Origin: Ralstonia pickettii DTP0602
Lineage (GTDB): Bacteria > Pseudomonadota > Gammaproteobacteria > Burkholderiales > Burkholderiaceae
Reading direction: 5' to 3'
NCBI GenBank assembly: GCA_000471925.1
Contig: CP006668.1
Location: forward strand, 1,240,001 to 1,304,000
Length of the DNA: 64,000 nt
Part shown: positions 16,751 through 24,961 of the stretch, in pieces
Layout: the number at the start of each line of letters is the position of its first letter
Position numbering within the stretch: position 1 is the first letter of the stretch
Made by a program: the position numbers and the translations under genes
Notes under the pieces: model-generated
Told to the model about the DNA's origin: nothing
Databases searched by the model: none
The model's input: only the letters and a program-made list of their open reading frames with translations

Positions 16751-17416
16751 ATGAATGCCAAGTTCGCCAAGACCCTGATTACCGCCGCGACCCTTGCTGC
16801 CGCCTTTGCTGGTGGCGTGGCGAATGCCGCGGGCGTGAAGGACAGCACCTTCACCGGCGACAAGTACGGCTATGAATTCCGCGTCGGCAAGGCCGATGCC
16901 TTCACCGACGGTGCCCGCACCGGCAACTTCGACCCGTTCACCGAAGGCGCCCGTACCGGCAACTTCGACCCGTTCACCGAAGGCGCACGCGTCGGCAAGC
17001 CCGATCCGTACACCGACGGCGCTCGCACGGTCGCAGGTCTGGACCGCAGCGGCGTGTCGTCGCAACCGGGCCGCAGCATTGACCCCTACACGGATGGCGC
17101 ACGCGTCGGCAAGGCAGACCCGTACACCGACGGCGCTCGCACGGTAGCAGGCCTGGATCGCAGCGGCGTGTCGTCGGAACCGGGCCGCAGCATTGATCCG
17201 TACACGGACGGCGCCCGCACGGTCGCCGGCCTGGATCGCAGCAACGTGTCGTCGCAACCCGGCCGTAGCATCGACCCGTACACGGACGGCGCACGCGTGG
17301 GCAAGGCTGACCCGTTCACCGACGGCGCCCGCACGGTCGCCGGCCTGGACCGCAGCAACGTGTCGTCGGAACCGGGCCGCAGCATCGACCCGTACACGGA
17401 CGGCGCCATCGCGTGA
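16751..17416 (+). CDS. Secreted tandem-repeat protein, module copy 2
   Basis: This 221-residue paralogue of the 14924-15511 product has the same signal peptide (MNAKFAKTLITAATLAAAFA, cleavage after about ANA) and ten repeat units beginning D-[PA]-[YF]-T-[DE]-G. Here two long units (TVAGLDRSGVSSEPGRSI and TVAGLDRSNVSSQPGRSI types) stand next to each other, so repeat number and order have changed since duplication. There are no cysteines. A CAGGAG-type ribosome site and the upstream leader are conserved with copy 1. It starts an apparent operon with the 33-residue ORF and tetR copy 2. No known family recognised. Confidence 0.85.
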   Translation: MNAKFAKTLITAATLAAAFAGGVANAAGVKDSTFTGDKYGYEFRVGKADAFTDGARTGNFDPFTEGARTGNFDPFTEGARVGKPDPYTDGARTVAGLDRSGVSSQPGRSIDPYTDGARVGKADPYTDGARTVAGLDRSGVSSEPGRSIDPYTDGARTVAGLDRSNVSSQPGRSIDPYTDGARVGKADPFTDGARTVAGLDRSNVSSEPGRSIDPYTDGAIA

Positions 17417-17491
17417 GAGTCGGCCGGCCTGGTGCCGGCCACCTGAATCTGCCGGGCCGCCAGCATGCGGCCCGACTCAAAGGAGTTGATC

Positions 17492-17593
17492 ATGCGTTGG
17501 CTTGACACTGCGCTGATCCTGGGCGGATGGGTAGGGCTTTGCCTTGTGAGCGGGTCCCTCATCACGCTGATCGCACAAACGCTGCCGGCCTGA
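17492..17593 (+). CDS. 33-residue membrane peptide, module copy 2
   Basis: A strong AAAGGAG seven bases before the ATG introduces a 33-residue hydrophobic peptide reading MRWLDTALILGGWVGLCLVS followed by GSLITLIAQTLPA. It aligns without gaps to the copy 1 peptide at 15589-15690. Identical positions include LGGW, LC, SGS, IT, AQ and LP. One transmembrane helix with a short N-terminal tail is predicted. It lies 75 bases after the repeat-protein gene and 31 bases before tetR, so all three are probably one transcript. Confidence 0.72.
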   Translation: MRWLDTALILGGWVGLCLVSGSLITLIAQTLPA

Positions 17594-17624
17594 ACCACCG
17601 GCGGCAAGACGAGGAACTGGCCCC

Positions 17625-18212
17625 ATGAAATCCCGATCCGTACGCGACCAACTGGTCGAACACGCGCAGGTGCTGATCCGCCGTCGGGGTTTCAACGGCT
17701 TCAGCTACCGCGACCTGGCCGAGCTGGTCGGGGTGAAGACCTCCAGCATCCACTATTACTTCCCGTCCAAGGACGACCTGGTGCTGGAAGCAGTGCGCGA
17801 GTACAGCACGCGCATGCAGGCGCGCCTGCGCGCCATCGACACCAGCCTGCCCCCAGCGGAACAGGCGCGGCAATACCTGGTGCCGTTGCGTGCGGGCGCA
17901 GGCACCGACCAGGCCTGCCTGGTCGCCATGCTGTCGGCGGACGTGCTGGCGCTGCCCGAGGCGGTACGCGCAGTGATGCAGGACTACGTCCGCTTCAACG
18001 AGCAATGGCTGGCACACTTGTTTGAGCGCGCCGCGGCACAGCGCGAGACGCCGTACCTGGAACCGCCGCAGCAGCTCGCACAAGCGGTGTATGGCGCGTT
18101 GCAGACCGGCCTGATCAGTGCGCGGCTGTTCGGCTCGGCGGATCGGCTCGATGCCGCCGCTTCGCTGTTGACCAGCACCATGCCGGTCGAACCGGCGTTA
18201 GCCGACGCCTAG
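17625..18212 (+). CDS. TetR-family repressor, module copy 2
   Basis: This 195-residue TetR protein shares the DNA-binding domain of copy 1 almost residue for residue (RDQLVEHAQVLIRRRGFNGF, SYRDLAELVGVKTSSIHYYF). The ligand-binding part differs more: it has only one cysteine in the region where copy 1 has four (GTDQACLVAMLSADVLALPE). The gene follows the 33-residue ORF closely and its stop overlaps the convergent hydrolase gene by 15 bases. It is expected to bind the CTATCTAC-type palindromes upstream of both secreted-repeat genes. Confidence 0.92.
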   Translation: MKSRSVRDQLVEHAQVLIRRRGFNGFSYRDLAELVGVKTSSIHYYFPSKDDLVLEAVREYSTRMQARLRAIDTSLPPAEQARQYLVPLRAGAGTDQACLVAMLSADVLALPEAVRAVMQDYVRFNEQWLAHLFERAAAQRETPYLEPPQQLAQAVYGALQTGLISARLFGSADRLDAAASLLTSTMPVEPALADA

Positions 18213-18971
18213 CATCACCCGGGCCGCCGCGTCGCACAGCCACTGCGGATCGTCGTGGGGCAGGTCGTGGCCGGCCCAGTGGTGTGTCAGCAGCGGTGCG
18301 CCCCAGGCCTGCGCGATGCGTGTGGAACACACCGGATCGACCAGGCGATCGGCCGCGGACGCAACCAGCAGTACCTTGCAGCGAGGCGCGCTTGCGGGCG
18401 CGCGATAGCGTGCCGCAGCCAGCAACTGCGCCAGCGCCGACTGCCGGCTGACCGGCGCATCGGCGGCGATGGCCTTCCACGCATCGATATCGCCCGCCAG
18501 CGTATCGGCACGCGCGCAGGTGATGGCGTGGATGGTGCACTCGCAGAGTTCGCGGTCGTGCCAGCGCTGCACCACGCGCAGCAGCTTGCCCCAGTTGCGC
18601 GGGCGCAGCCGCTGCGCCGGCGTGCAGAACGGCCGCATGCTGGTATTGATCAGCACCAGCGCGCCGACTTCCTCCGGATGCATGCCCGCCCACTCGGTCG
18701 CGACCATCGCGCCGAGCGACATCGCCAGCACGCGGTAGGGCCCGTGTGCACCGGCATCCGGCAACTGGCGCCGCACCGCGCCAACCATTTCCCGCACACC
18801 CCAGGGCGCCGGCTGCGCCGACAGCGCGCCGTTGCCCGGCAGGTCCGGCAGCAGCGGACGCCCAAGCCCGGCCGCTTCCCATTGCGTCGGCAACGTCCCC
18901 CAGTGGCGCGATTCGCGCGTCAGTCCCCTCAGAAATACCCATCGACCCATGGATCGGCCCATCGCGTTCAT
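18198..18971 (-). CDS. Alpha/beta hydrolase
   Basis: This 257-residue hydrolase has the early VFLRGLTRESRHWG oxyanion region and the nucleophile elbow RVLAMSLGAMVATEW (AMSLGA, a GxSxG variant with Ala in the first position). It also has Asp in VASAADRLVDP and a terminal catalytic-His candidate in HHWAGHDLPHDDP. Its ATG overlaps the stop of the upstream M14 peptidase gene as ATGA (18968-18971), so the two are translationally coupled and likely act together. Substrate unknown. The frame is open far upstream, but that part is a shadow of the peptidase gene. Confidence 0.85.
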   Translation of the reverse strand: MNAMGRSMGRWVFLRGLTRESRHWGTLPTQWEAAGLGRPLLPDLPGNGALSAQPAPWGVREMVGAVRRQLPDAGAHGPYRVLAMSLGAMVATEWAGMHPEEVGALVLINTSMRPFCTPAQRLRPRNWGKLLRVVQRWHDRELCECTIHAITCARADTLAGDIDAWKAIAADAPVSRQSALAQLLAAARYRAPASAPRCKVLLVASAADRLVDPVCSTRIAQAWGAPLLTHHWAGHDLPHDDPQWLCDAAARVMLGVG

Positions 18972-19993
18972 TGCTGCGGCTCCTTCTGCCAGTGCGCGCG
19001 CGCCTGCTGCAGCAGCAGCTCGCGCTGCGCGCCGCGCGGCCGCCACCGTTCGGGCGCAAACGCGATCCGGCCCAGGAAGTCGAACAGGCTGACGTGCCGG
19101 CGCAGCACGCGCGCGGTGCGGTGCGCCTTGATCGGGTTGAAGATGCCTTCGCGTGAGAACAACTGGCGCGGGTTCTTCTTGATCCACAGCCACGAGCCCA
19201 GTTCCAGCGTCATCGGCAGGAACAGGTTGCCCGGCTGCGCCAGGTCGTAGGCATGGTCCCACAGGTCGCCATGCAGCAGGTACTGGTGGCTTTGTGGCTC
19301 GAAGGTATAGCCGTGGTGCGGATGGGCCTGCTCGAACAGCGTCTTGAGCAGGTACATCTCGGCCAGGTGCGCCATCGGCCGGCGCGTGCGCGCGTACGGG
19401 AACCAGATGCTGTCGCGCCAGCCGTAGCCGGAGTGGCAGTCGACCGCAAAGCTGAGCGGGCGCGGCAGCAGTTCTTCCTGCACCACGCGCAGCAGTGCGC
19501 GGCTTTCCACTTCCATCGGCGCGCCGGCCGGGCCGCGGTACCACGGCAGCCAGGCGCCGATACGCTGTCCGCCGGCGAGGAAGGGCACGCGCGCATCGGC
19601 GTCCTGCGGCCCGTTGCGCATCAGGTCCACCCCGTTGGGGTTGGCGCGGGTGCCGGCCCACATGCCGCCCGGGTTGACGATCGGCATGAACACCAGCCGC
19701 ACCGCCTGCAGCTCGCGGTGCAGCAGTTCGTCCCACGCCAGCCGGCACAGCAGCGAGCGCAGGTAGTCCAGCACCAGCTGCGTGCCGATCCGTTCCAGAC
19801 CGTGGATGCCGCCGAAGATGCCGATCGCGGGCGCCGCCGGATCGCGGCTGCCGAGCGTGGCCACATGCACGGCGAAGCGATGGCCCTGGACCGTGGTTTC
19901 GCAGATCACGCGGGTATCCAGCACGTGGCTGCCGGCGTCCAGCAAGGACAGCAGCTGGTCATACTCAGGAAAGCCGGCGGCGCGCGCGATCAT
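18968..19993 (-). CDS. M14-family zinc carboxypeptidase
   Basis: This 341-residue protein carries the M14 zinc ligands: HGLE within IFGGIHGLERIGTQ (His and Glu near residue 64-67) and the third ligand in FAVDCHSGYG (His near 190). A catalytic Glu candidate is in MTLELGSWLW. VNPGGMWAGTRANPNGVDLMRN is the usual substrate-binding NPGG/NRN region. No signal peptide is evident, so it is probably cytoplasmic, acting on peptides or amidated metabolites. It forms a coupled pair with the downstream hydrolase. Confidence 0.9.
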   Translation of the reverse strand: MIARAAGFPEYDQLLSLLDAGSHVLDTRVICETTVQGHRFAVHVATLGSRDPAAPAIGIFGGIHGLERIGTQLVLDYLRSLLCRLAWDELLHRELQAVRLVFMPIVNPGGMWAGTRANPNGVDLMRNGPQDADARVPFLAGGQRIGAWLPWYRGPAGAPMEVESRALLRVVQEELLPRPLSFAVDCHSGYGWRDSIWFPYARTRRPMAHLAEMYLLKTLFEQAHPHHGYTFEPQSHQYLLHGDLWDHAYDLAQPGNLFLPMTLELGSWLWIKKNPRQLFSREGIFNPIKAHRTARVLRRHVSLFDFLGRIAFAPERWRPRGAQRELLLQQARAHWQKEPQQ

Positions 19994-20128
19994 GCAGTTC
20001 AGGTTAGTGGCAATGCGGCGTCCGCGCCAGCCGAAGCCGGCAAGGCTGGCGCGGCGCGGTGACCACGCAGTAATGAACGCAGCAAGATTTCCCGTAGCGG
20101 CATCGGCGCTTTGCGCATGCGCGGATCT

Positions 20129-21028
20129 TCAGGCAGCCTGCGCCTCGGTGGCCGGCTCGGTCAGCGCCACGCATTCCAGGAATGCGCCGACGAGGCGAGT
20201 GTCGCGCCGGCTCTTCAGGCAATAGAGATATTCATGGAGTACCGGCGCACCGTGGGCGAATGCCACCACCCGCAGCCGCGGGTCGCGCGGCACTTCGCCC
20301 AGCGGTACCACGCTGGCGCCCAGGCCCAGCCGGATCGCCTCGTAGATCGCCTCGCGGCTGCCGATCACGGTGTGCGGCGGCAGCTCCTGCCCGCAGGCGG
20401 CCAGCGCATCCTCGGTAGCCTTGCGCGTCATCGAGCCATGCTCGCGCACCAGCAGGTGGCAGCCGCGCAGCTGCGGCAGCTCGACCTGCGCGAGCCGCGC
20501 CAGCGCATGGTCCGGATGGACCACCAGCACCATCGGGTCCGACGCCAGCCGGATGCGCGCGAGGCGCTCGTCATCGACCGGGTGCGACGACACCGCCGCG
20601 TCGATGCGGTACTCGAACAGCGCCTCCAGCATCTGCTGCGAGTTGCCGATGTCCAGGCTCACCTCGATCGCCGGGTAGCGCCGCCGGAACGCCGCCACCG
20701 CGCGCAGGATGTAATAGGGTCCCGTGGCGCCGACGCGCAGGTTGCCAAAGCGCAGGTTGCCGGCGTTGCGCAGCAGGTAGTCGGCATTGCCTTCCTGCTG
20801 CATCAGCTGCTCGACCACCGGCATCATCGCCACGCCCACGTCGCTCAGGTCGACGCGGCTGGCGCGGCGGTGGAACAGTTCCACGCCGTAGGTCTCTTCG
20901 AGCTGGCGGATGCGGCCGGTCACCGTAGGCTGGCTGACGCGCAGCTGCCTGGCAGCCATGGTGATGCTGCCCTGGCGCGCCACTTCAAAAAAGGTCATCA
21001 GCAGGTCGCCAAGCATGGTCATCCGCAC
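20129..21028 (-). CDS. LysR-family transcription regulator
   Basis: This 299-residue regulator has an N-terminal winged helix-turn-helix (LMTFFEVARQGSITMAARQL and RVSQPTVTGRIRQLEETYGV) and a type-2 periplasmic-binding-like effector domain from about residue 90. Three in-frame ATGs lie at the start (21028, 21022, 21016) and no clear ribosome site separates them. The next gene on the same strand, phospholipase C, begins over 2 kb upstream in its own unit. No divergent target gene is adjacent, so regulatory partners are unknown. Confidence 0.9.
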   Translation of the reverse strand: MRMTMLGDLLMTFFEVARQGSITMAARQLRVSQPTVTGRIRQLEETYGVELFHRRASRVDLSDVGVAMMPVVEQLMQQEGNADYLLRNAGNLRFGNLRVGATGPYYILRAVAAFRRRYPAIEVSLDIGNSQQMLEALFEYRIDAAVSSHPVDDERLARIRLASDPMVLVVHPDHALARLAQVELPQLRGCHLLVREHGSMTRKATEDALAACGQELPPHTVIGSREAIYEAIRLGLGASVVPLGEVPRDPRLRVVAFAHGAPVLHEYLYCLKSRRDTRLVGAFLECVALTEPATEAQAA

Positions 21029-21161
21029 GGTTGTGGAGGAAGTGGACCGGACAGGTCCGGACGACCGCGCAGTCTAGCGGGACAATATGACAAAACGGCT
21101 ACGCCCGCCCCGGCCGCGAGGGCCGGGGCGGGCGCACTGCTTCGCGCCAGGCGCGCGCGGG

Positions 21162-23318
21162 TCAGCCGATCACTCCCATCGCCGGGTCGGACACGCTGTC
21201 CTTGCCGGTCTCGATGCGCCCGGCAAAGCGCCGCGTAAAGCCGCCCTGCGTGGCGCTGACGGTGAAGTCGTACCAGTTGCCCTGCCGGCCCACTGGCCAG
21301 TGCTGGTCGAGCTGCTTGCCGGCCGGGATCTCGAAGGTCCACGGGCCGTCACTGCGGTAGGCATTGGGCCGCACGGTGAAGGTGCAGGGCGCGCTGCCGG
21401 TATTGATCATCGTCAGGTACACGGCCGCGTTGGCGATGTCGTAGCAGACGCGGATCTCCGGCATGCTGGCATCGGCTGGCGTGACCGCGGCCACGTCGCC
21501 GCGAAAGGCGCGGTGGAAGCCATTAGGGCCAAGTACCCACAGGTCGTACTTGCCGCTGTCGGCGGCAAAGACGTCCCAACTGCCATGCAGCTCCTTGCCC
21601 GGCTCGACCAGGTAGCGGCGCGGCACGCGGTCCAGGTGCAGGCGGTCGTAGACGTGGAACACGGCAGCGGCCGTGCCGGTATTGGCGAACAGCAGCCACA
21701 GCCCGCGGCTGTCGCGGGCGTCTTCCCGGGCGCTGACATGCAGCTCGTAGGGCAGGGCGCGCGACGGGCGCGTGCCGGTGTCCTGTTGCGGCATCTGCTG
21801 GCTGCCCGCCGCGGGCAGCGGTACCTGCGGCAGCACGCCCTGCGCGGTACGGATCGCGTCGGCGCTGGCCTTGTCGCGATTCGGCAGCGAGGGCAGCGGG
21901 TTGGCGTTCGGGCTGACGAAGTTGAAGGCCGAGGTCAGGTCGCCCGCCACCGCGCGGCGGAAGCCGCTGATATTGGGCTCGGCCACGCCGAAGCGGGCTT
22001 CCAGGAAGCGCAGCACCGAGGTGTGGTCGAACACCTGCGAGTTGACCCAGCCGCCGCGGCTCCACGGCGACACCACGTACATCGGCACGCGCGGGCCCGG
22101 CCCGTAGGGATGCTTGTCGACGTGGTACTCGGGCGCGACGTCTTCCGGGGCGAGCGTGGTGGCGCCGGCCAGCGTGTCGCCGTCCCAGGCCGGTGCGCAC
22201 GGCGGCGGCAGATGGTCGAAGTAGCCGTCGTTCTCGTCGAAGTTGATCAGCAGCACGGTCTTGCTCCAGACCGCGGGGTTGGCCGTCAGCGCATTGAGTA
22301 CCTCCTGCGTGTACCACGCGCCCTGCACCGGGCTGGACGGCCCGGGGTGCTCCGAGTACGTGGCCGGCGCCACGATCCACGACACCTGCGGCAGCTTGCC
22401 GGCGGCTATGTCGTCGCGCAGCGCCTGCAGGAAGCCGCCGTCCGGCATGGTGTTGGCCACGCCCTTGAGCAGCGGACTGATGGTGTCGTCGGCGCTGGTG
22501 TACGGCGGGTAGGGGCTGCCGTTGGCCTGGTTGCCGCGCGCGGCGTTGGCGTCGCGGTATTGCCTGAAACCCGCGAGCGGGTTGTCGGTGAAGTTGTCCG
22601 GCATGTTCTGGTAGACCTTCCAGCTCACGCCGGCCGTGTCCAGCCGCTCCGGGTAGGTCTTCCAGGTATAAGGCGGGGCCGAACCCGTGAACGAATCGCC
22701 GCTGTTGTCGATCACCGGGCCGCCGTTGGCGCCGCCCGGGTCGTTGGTGCCGGTCCAGTGGAACAGGCGGTTGGGGTTGGTGCCGCCGTGGAAGCTGCAG
22801 TGGTAGGCGTCGCACAAGGTGAAGGCATTGGCCAGCGCCACCTGGAAGTCAAGTTCGGCCTCGGTGTAGTAGCCCATCGACTGGGTCTGCTTGTAGGTCG
22901 GCCACTTGTTCATGCGGCCCAGGTCCCACGCGTTCTGCGCATCGGGGTAGGAGTGCGGCGTGCCGCTGACGCGCTGCGCGTTGCCGGCGCTGCTGTCGAG
23001 GTGGTACGGCAGCACGGTGCGGCTGGTGCCGCCGTTCACATAGGTCTGATGCAAGACGTTCAGGCCGTCCGCCAGCGGGATCGGGAAGCGGTCGCCAAAG
23101 CCGCGCACGCCGCGCAGCGTGCCGAAGTAGTTGTCGAACGAGCGGTTCTCCTGCATCAGGATGACCACGTGCTCGACATCGTGGATGGTGCCGGTGGCGT
23201 TATTGGCCGGGATCGCCAGCGCACGGCGGATGGCAGGCGGAAAGGCGGCCAGCGCGGCGGTGGCGGCGGCGCTGCCACCGGCGAGTTTGAGGAAATTGCG
23301 TCTGCTTTGCGGGTTCAT
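21162..23318 (-). CDS. Phosphocholine-specific phospholipase C (Tat-exported)
   Basis: This 718-residue enzyme would cleave phosphatidylcholine or sphingomyelin outside the cytoplasm. The N-terminus has a twin-arginine signal (SRRNFLKLAGG followed by an alanine-rich core). The phosphoesterase domain starts with EHVVILMQENRSFDNYFGTL, the hallmark of the acid-phosphatase/PLC family. Later segments include GTNDPGG, SWIVAPATYSEHPGPS and NFDENDGYFDHLPPP. Two C-terminal beta domains (about 500-718, DUF756-like) match PlcN/PlcH-type enzymes. A small lipoprotein gene lies 52 bases upstream on the same strand. Confidence 0.93.
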   Translation of the reverse strand: MNPQSRRNFLKLAGGSAAATAALAAFPPAIRRALAIPANNATGTIHDVEHVVILMQENRSFDNYFGTLRGVRGFGDRFPIPLADGLNVLHQTYVNGGTSRTVLPYHLDSSAGNAQRVSGTPHSYPDAQNAWDLGRMNKWPTYKQTQSMGYYTEAELDFQVALANAFTLCDAYHCSFHGGTNPNRLFHWTGTNDPGGANGGPVIDNSGDSFTGSAPPYTWKTYPERLDTAGVSWKVYQNMPDNFTDNPLAGFRQYRDANAARGNQANGSPYPPYTSADDTISPLLKGVANTMPDGGFLQALRDDIAAGKLPQVSWIVAPATYSEHPGPSSPVQGAWYTQEVLNALTANPAVWSKTVLLINFDENDGYFDHLPPPCAPAWDGDTLAGATTLAPEDVAPEYHVDKHPYGPGPRVPMYVVSPWSRGGWVNSQVFDHTSVLRFLEARFGVAEPNISGFRRAVAGDLTSAFNFVSPNANPLPSLPNRDKASADAIRTAQGVLPQVPLPAAGSQQMPQQDTGTRPSRALPYELHVSAREDARDSRGLWLLFANTGTAAAVFHVYDRLHLDRVPRRYLVEPGKELHGSWDVFAADSGKYDLWVLGPNGFHRAFRGDVAAVTPADASMPEIRVCYDIANAAVYLTMINTGSAPCTFTVRPNAYRSDGPWTFEIPAGKQLDQHWPVGRQGNWYDFTVSATQGGFTRRFAGRIETGKDSVSDPAMGVIG

Positions 23319-23370
23319 GGATTCTGTGCCGGGTAGTTGTTCTGGAAGGGACGACAGGCCGGGCCCGGCT

Positions 23371-23607
23371 TCAGGGCGCGCAGCGCATCTGCGGCTTCAC
23401 CGCAGGCGTCTCTCCGGGCCGGTCACTGCCGTTCCCCTGTCCGGGGTTGCCGCCGGTGCCGGGAGCGCCCGGCGTGGCCGGCGCTGCATTGGGCGAGCCG
23501 GTGGTGGCGCTGTCGTCGGAGTCGCCGCCGCAAGCGCTCAGCGCCGTGCACAGCAGCAGGGCAGCCAACCAGTGGGGCCGGGCCAGGGTGGAAGGTCGGA
23601 AGTTCAT
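23371..23607 (-). CDS. Small proline/glycine-rich lipoprotein
   Basis: This 78-residue protein has a lipoprotein signal (WLAALLLCTALSACGG, lipobox LSAC with Cys near residue 26). It is followed by a low-complexity Gly/Pro/Ala/Asn-rich region (TPGAPGTGGNPGQGNGSD) and an odd terminal MRCAP containing another cysteine. An AGGAGATG-type site precedes the ATG. It lies just upstream of the phospholipase C gene and may share its transcript. Function unknown; surface-exposed disordered lipoproteins of this kind are common. Confidence 0.75.
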   Translation of the reverse strand: MNFRPSTLARPHWLAALLLCTALSACGGDSDDSATTGSPNAAPATPGAPGTGGNPGQGNGSDRPGETPAVKPQMRCAP

Positions 23608-23806
23608 GGTTCATCTCCTGCAGGGATCGGTAGCGTGGCGCCCGCAGAGTAAGAACCTGGGTTGTCACCGTGGTGACAGAGAGGCAAAGAATGCTGATGG
23701 AGCTATTCAGATTCTTGGAGGCATTGCAGACAAGGCAGGCGTGACAAGGCCGCGCGGGGCGTATGCGCCGCGCGGCAGAAGGAGAAAATCAGGGAGGTGT
23801 GAAACG

Positions 23807-23950
23807 TCAGCTACGGAAGCCGACGCCCTGCATGATCATCCGCAGCACCCACGCGGCCACGCCGAGCGCCGCGACGCTGGCCGCCCAGATCAGCACCAGC
23901 CAGCCGACACGGCGCAGCCAGGTCGATGCGCCGGGACGTTGCGCGCCCAT
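23807..23950 (-). CDS. DUF2474-type small subunit of cytochrome bd oxidase
   Basis: This 47-residue membrane protein has a basic N-terminus and one helix (VGWLVLIWAASVAALGVAAW). It is the third gene of the cyd operon. Its ATG shares one base with the cydB stop (TGATG), which implies translational coupling. Position, size and the WLRRVGWL pattern match the DUF2474 proteins that accompany cyanide-insensitive CydAB in proteobacteria, analogous in place to CydX. A GC-rich inverted repeat (CCGCGCGG arms, about 23751-23776) downstream may end the transcript. Confidence 0.8.
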   Translation of the reverse strand: MGAQRPGASTWLRRVGWLVLIWAASVAALGVAAWVLRMIMQGVGFRS

Positions 23951-24957
23951 CAGTGGTAGCCCTCGCCGTGGCGGACCTTGCCGCGGAACACGTAGTAGGC
24001 CCATACCGTGTACATCAGGATGAACGGGATGATGAACAGCGCCCCCACCAGCGCAAAGCCCTGGCTCTGCGGCGGCGCGGCGGCGTCCCAGAAGGAGATA
24101 TTCGGCGGGATGATATTGGGCCAGACGCTGATCGCCAGCCCGCTGTAGCCGAGGAACACCAGCCCCAGCGCATACATGAACGGCGAGATGTTGGGCTCGC
24201 GGCGCAGCGCGCGCATCAGCATGAACATGCACAGCGCCACCAGGATCGGCACCGGCGAGAACCAGAACAGGTTGGGCAGCCTGAACCAGCGCTCGGCGAT
24301 CTCCGGGTGCGTCAGCGGCGTCCACAGGCTGATCACCGCGATCACCGCCAGCAGCAGCCAGGCGAGCGTGCCGGTCAGCTTGATCATGCGCTGCTGCAGC
24401 TCGCCCTCGGTCTTCATGATCAGCCAGGTGCTGCCCAGCACGGTGTAGGCCACCACCAGCCCCAGCCCGCAGAACAGCGGGAAGGGCGTGAGCCAGTCCA
24501 GCGGCCCGCCGGCAAAACGGTGGCCCTCCATCTTGATGCCATCGATATAGGCGCCCAGCGCCACGCCCTGGAAGAAGGTCGCCGTGGCCGAGCCCAGGAT
24601 AAAGGCCGCATCCCACACCGGGCGCTCGCGATCGTTGGCCTTGAAGCGGAACTCGAACGCCACGCCGCGGAAGATCAGCCCCAGCAGCATCAGCATCAGC
24701 GGCAGGTAGAGCGCGCTCAGCACCACCGAGTACGCCAGCGGGAATGCCGCCAGCAGCCCGGCGCCGCCCAGCACCAGCCAGGTCTCGTTGCCGTCCCAGA
24801 CCGGCGCGACCGTGTTCATCATCACGTCGCGGTCATGCCGGTCCGGCACGAACGGGTAGAGCATGCCGATGCCCAGGTCGAAGCCGTCCATCACCACGTA
24901 CATCATCACGCCAAAGAAGATGATGACGATCCAGAGAAGGGAGAGATCGATGCCCAT
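23950..24957 (-). CDS. cydB: Cytochrome bd-type quinol oxidase subunit II
   Basis: This 335-residue integral membrane protein starts MGIDLSLLWIVIIFFGVMMY and continues VVMDGFDLGIGMLYPFV, the diagnostic CydB N-terminus. It has about eight or nine helices. VWDGNETWLVLGGAGLLAAF is the conserved CydB segment near residue 55. With CydA it forms a quinol oxidase that reduces oxygen to water and is usually high-affinity or cyanide-tolerant. The ATG at 24957 has CCGGAG upstream and lies 4 bases after the cydA stop. Eight more codons are open upstream but overlap cydA. Confidence 0.96.
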   Translation of the reverse strand: MGIDLSLLWIVIIFFGVMMYVVMDGFDLGIGMLYPFVPDRHDRDVMMNTVAPVWDGNETWLVLGGAGLLAAFPLAYSVVLSALYLPLMLMLLGLIFRGVAFEFRFKANDRERPVWDAAFILGSATATFFQGVALGAYIDGIKMEGHRFAGGPLDWLTPFPLFCGLGLVVAYTVLGSTWLIMKTEGELQQRMIKLTGTLAWLLLAVIAVISLWTPLTHPEIAERWFRLPNLFWFSPVPILVALCMFMLMRALRREPNISPFMYALGLVFLGYSGLAISVWPNIIPPNISFWDAAAPPQSQGFALVGALFIIPFILMYTVWAYYVFRGKVRHGEGYH

Positions 24958-24961
24958 GGTG

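Noticed and set aside
15061..17410. Regular DNA repeats resembling a CRISPR or satellite array
   Set aside because: The repeats stay in frame, encode the D-P-Y-T-D-G protein units and vary mainly at third positions. There are no unique spacers or cas genes.
18972..19748. Extension of the alpha/beta hydrolase frame to 516 residues
   Set aside because: The added part is a shadow of the M14 peptidase gene, which has intact zinc motifs in another frame.
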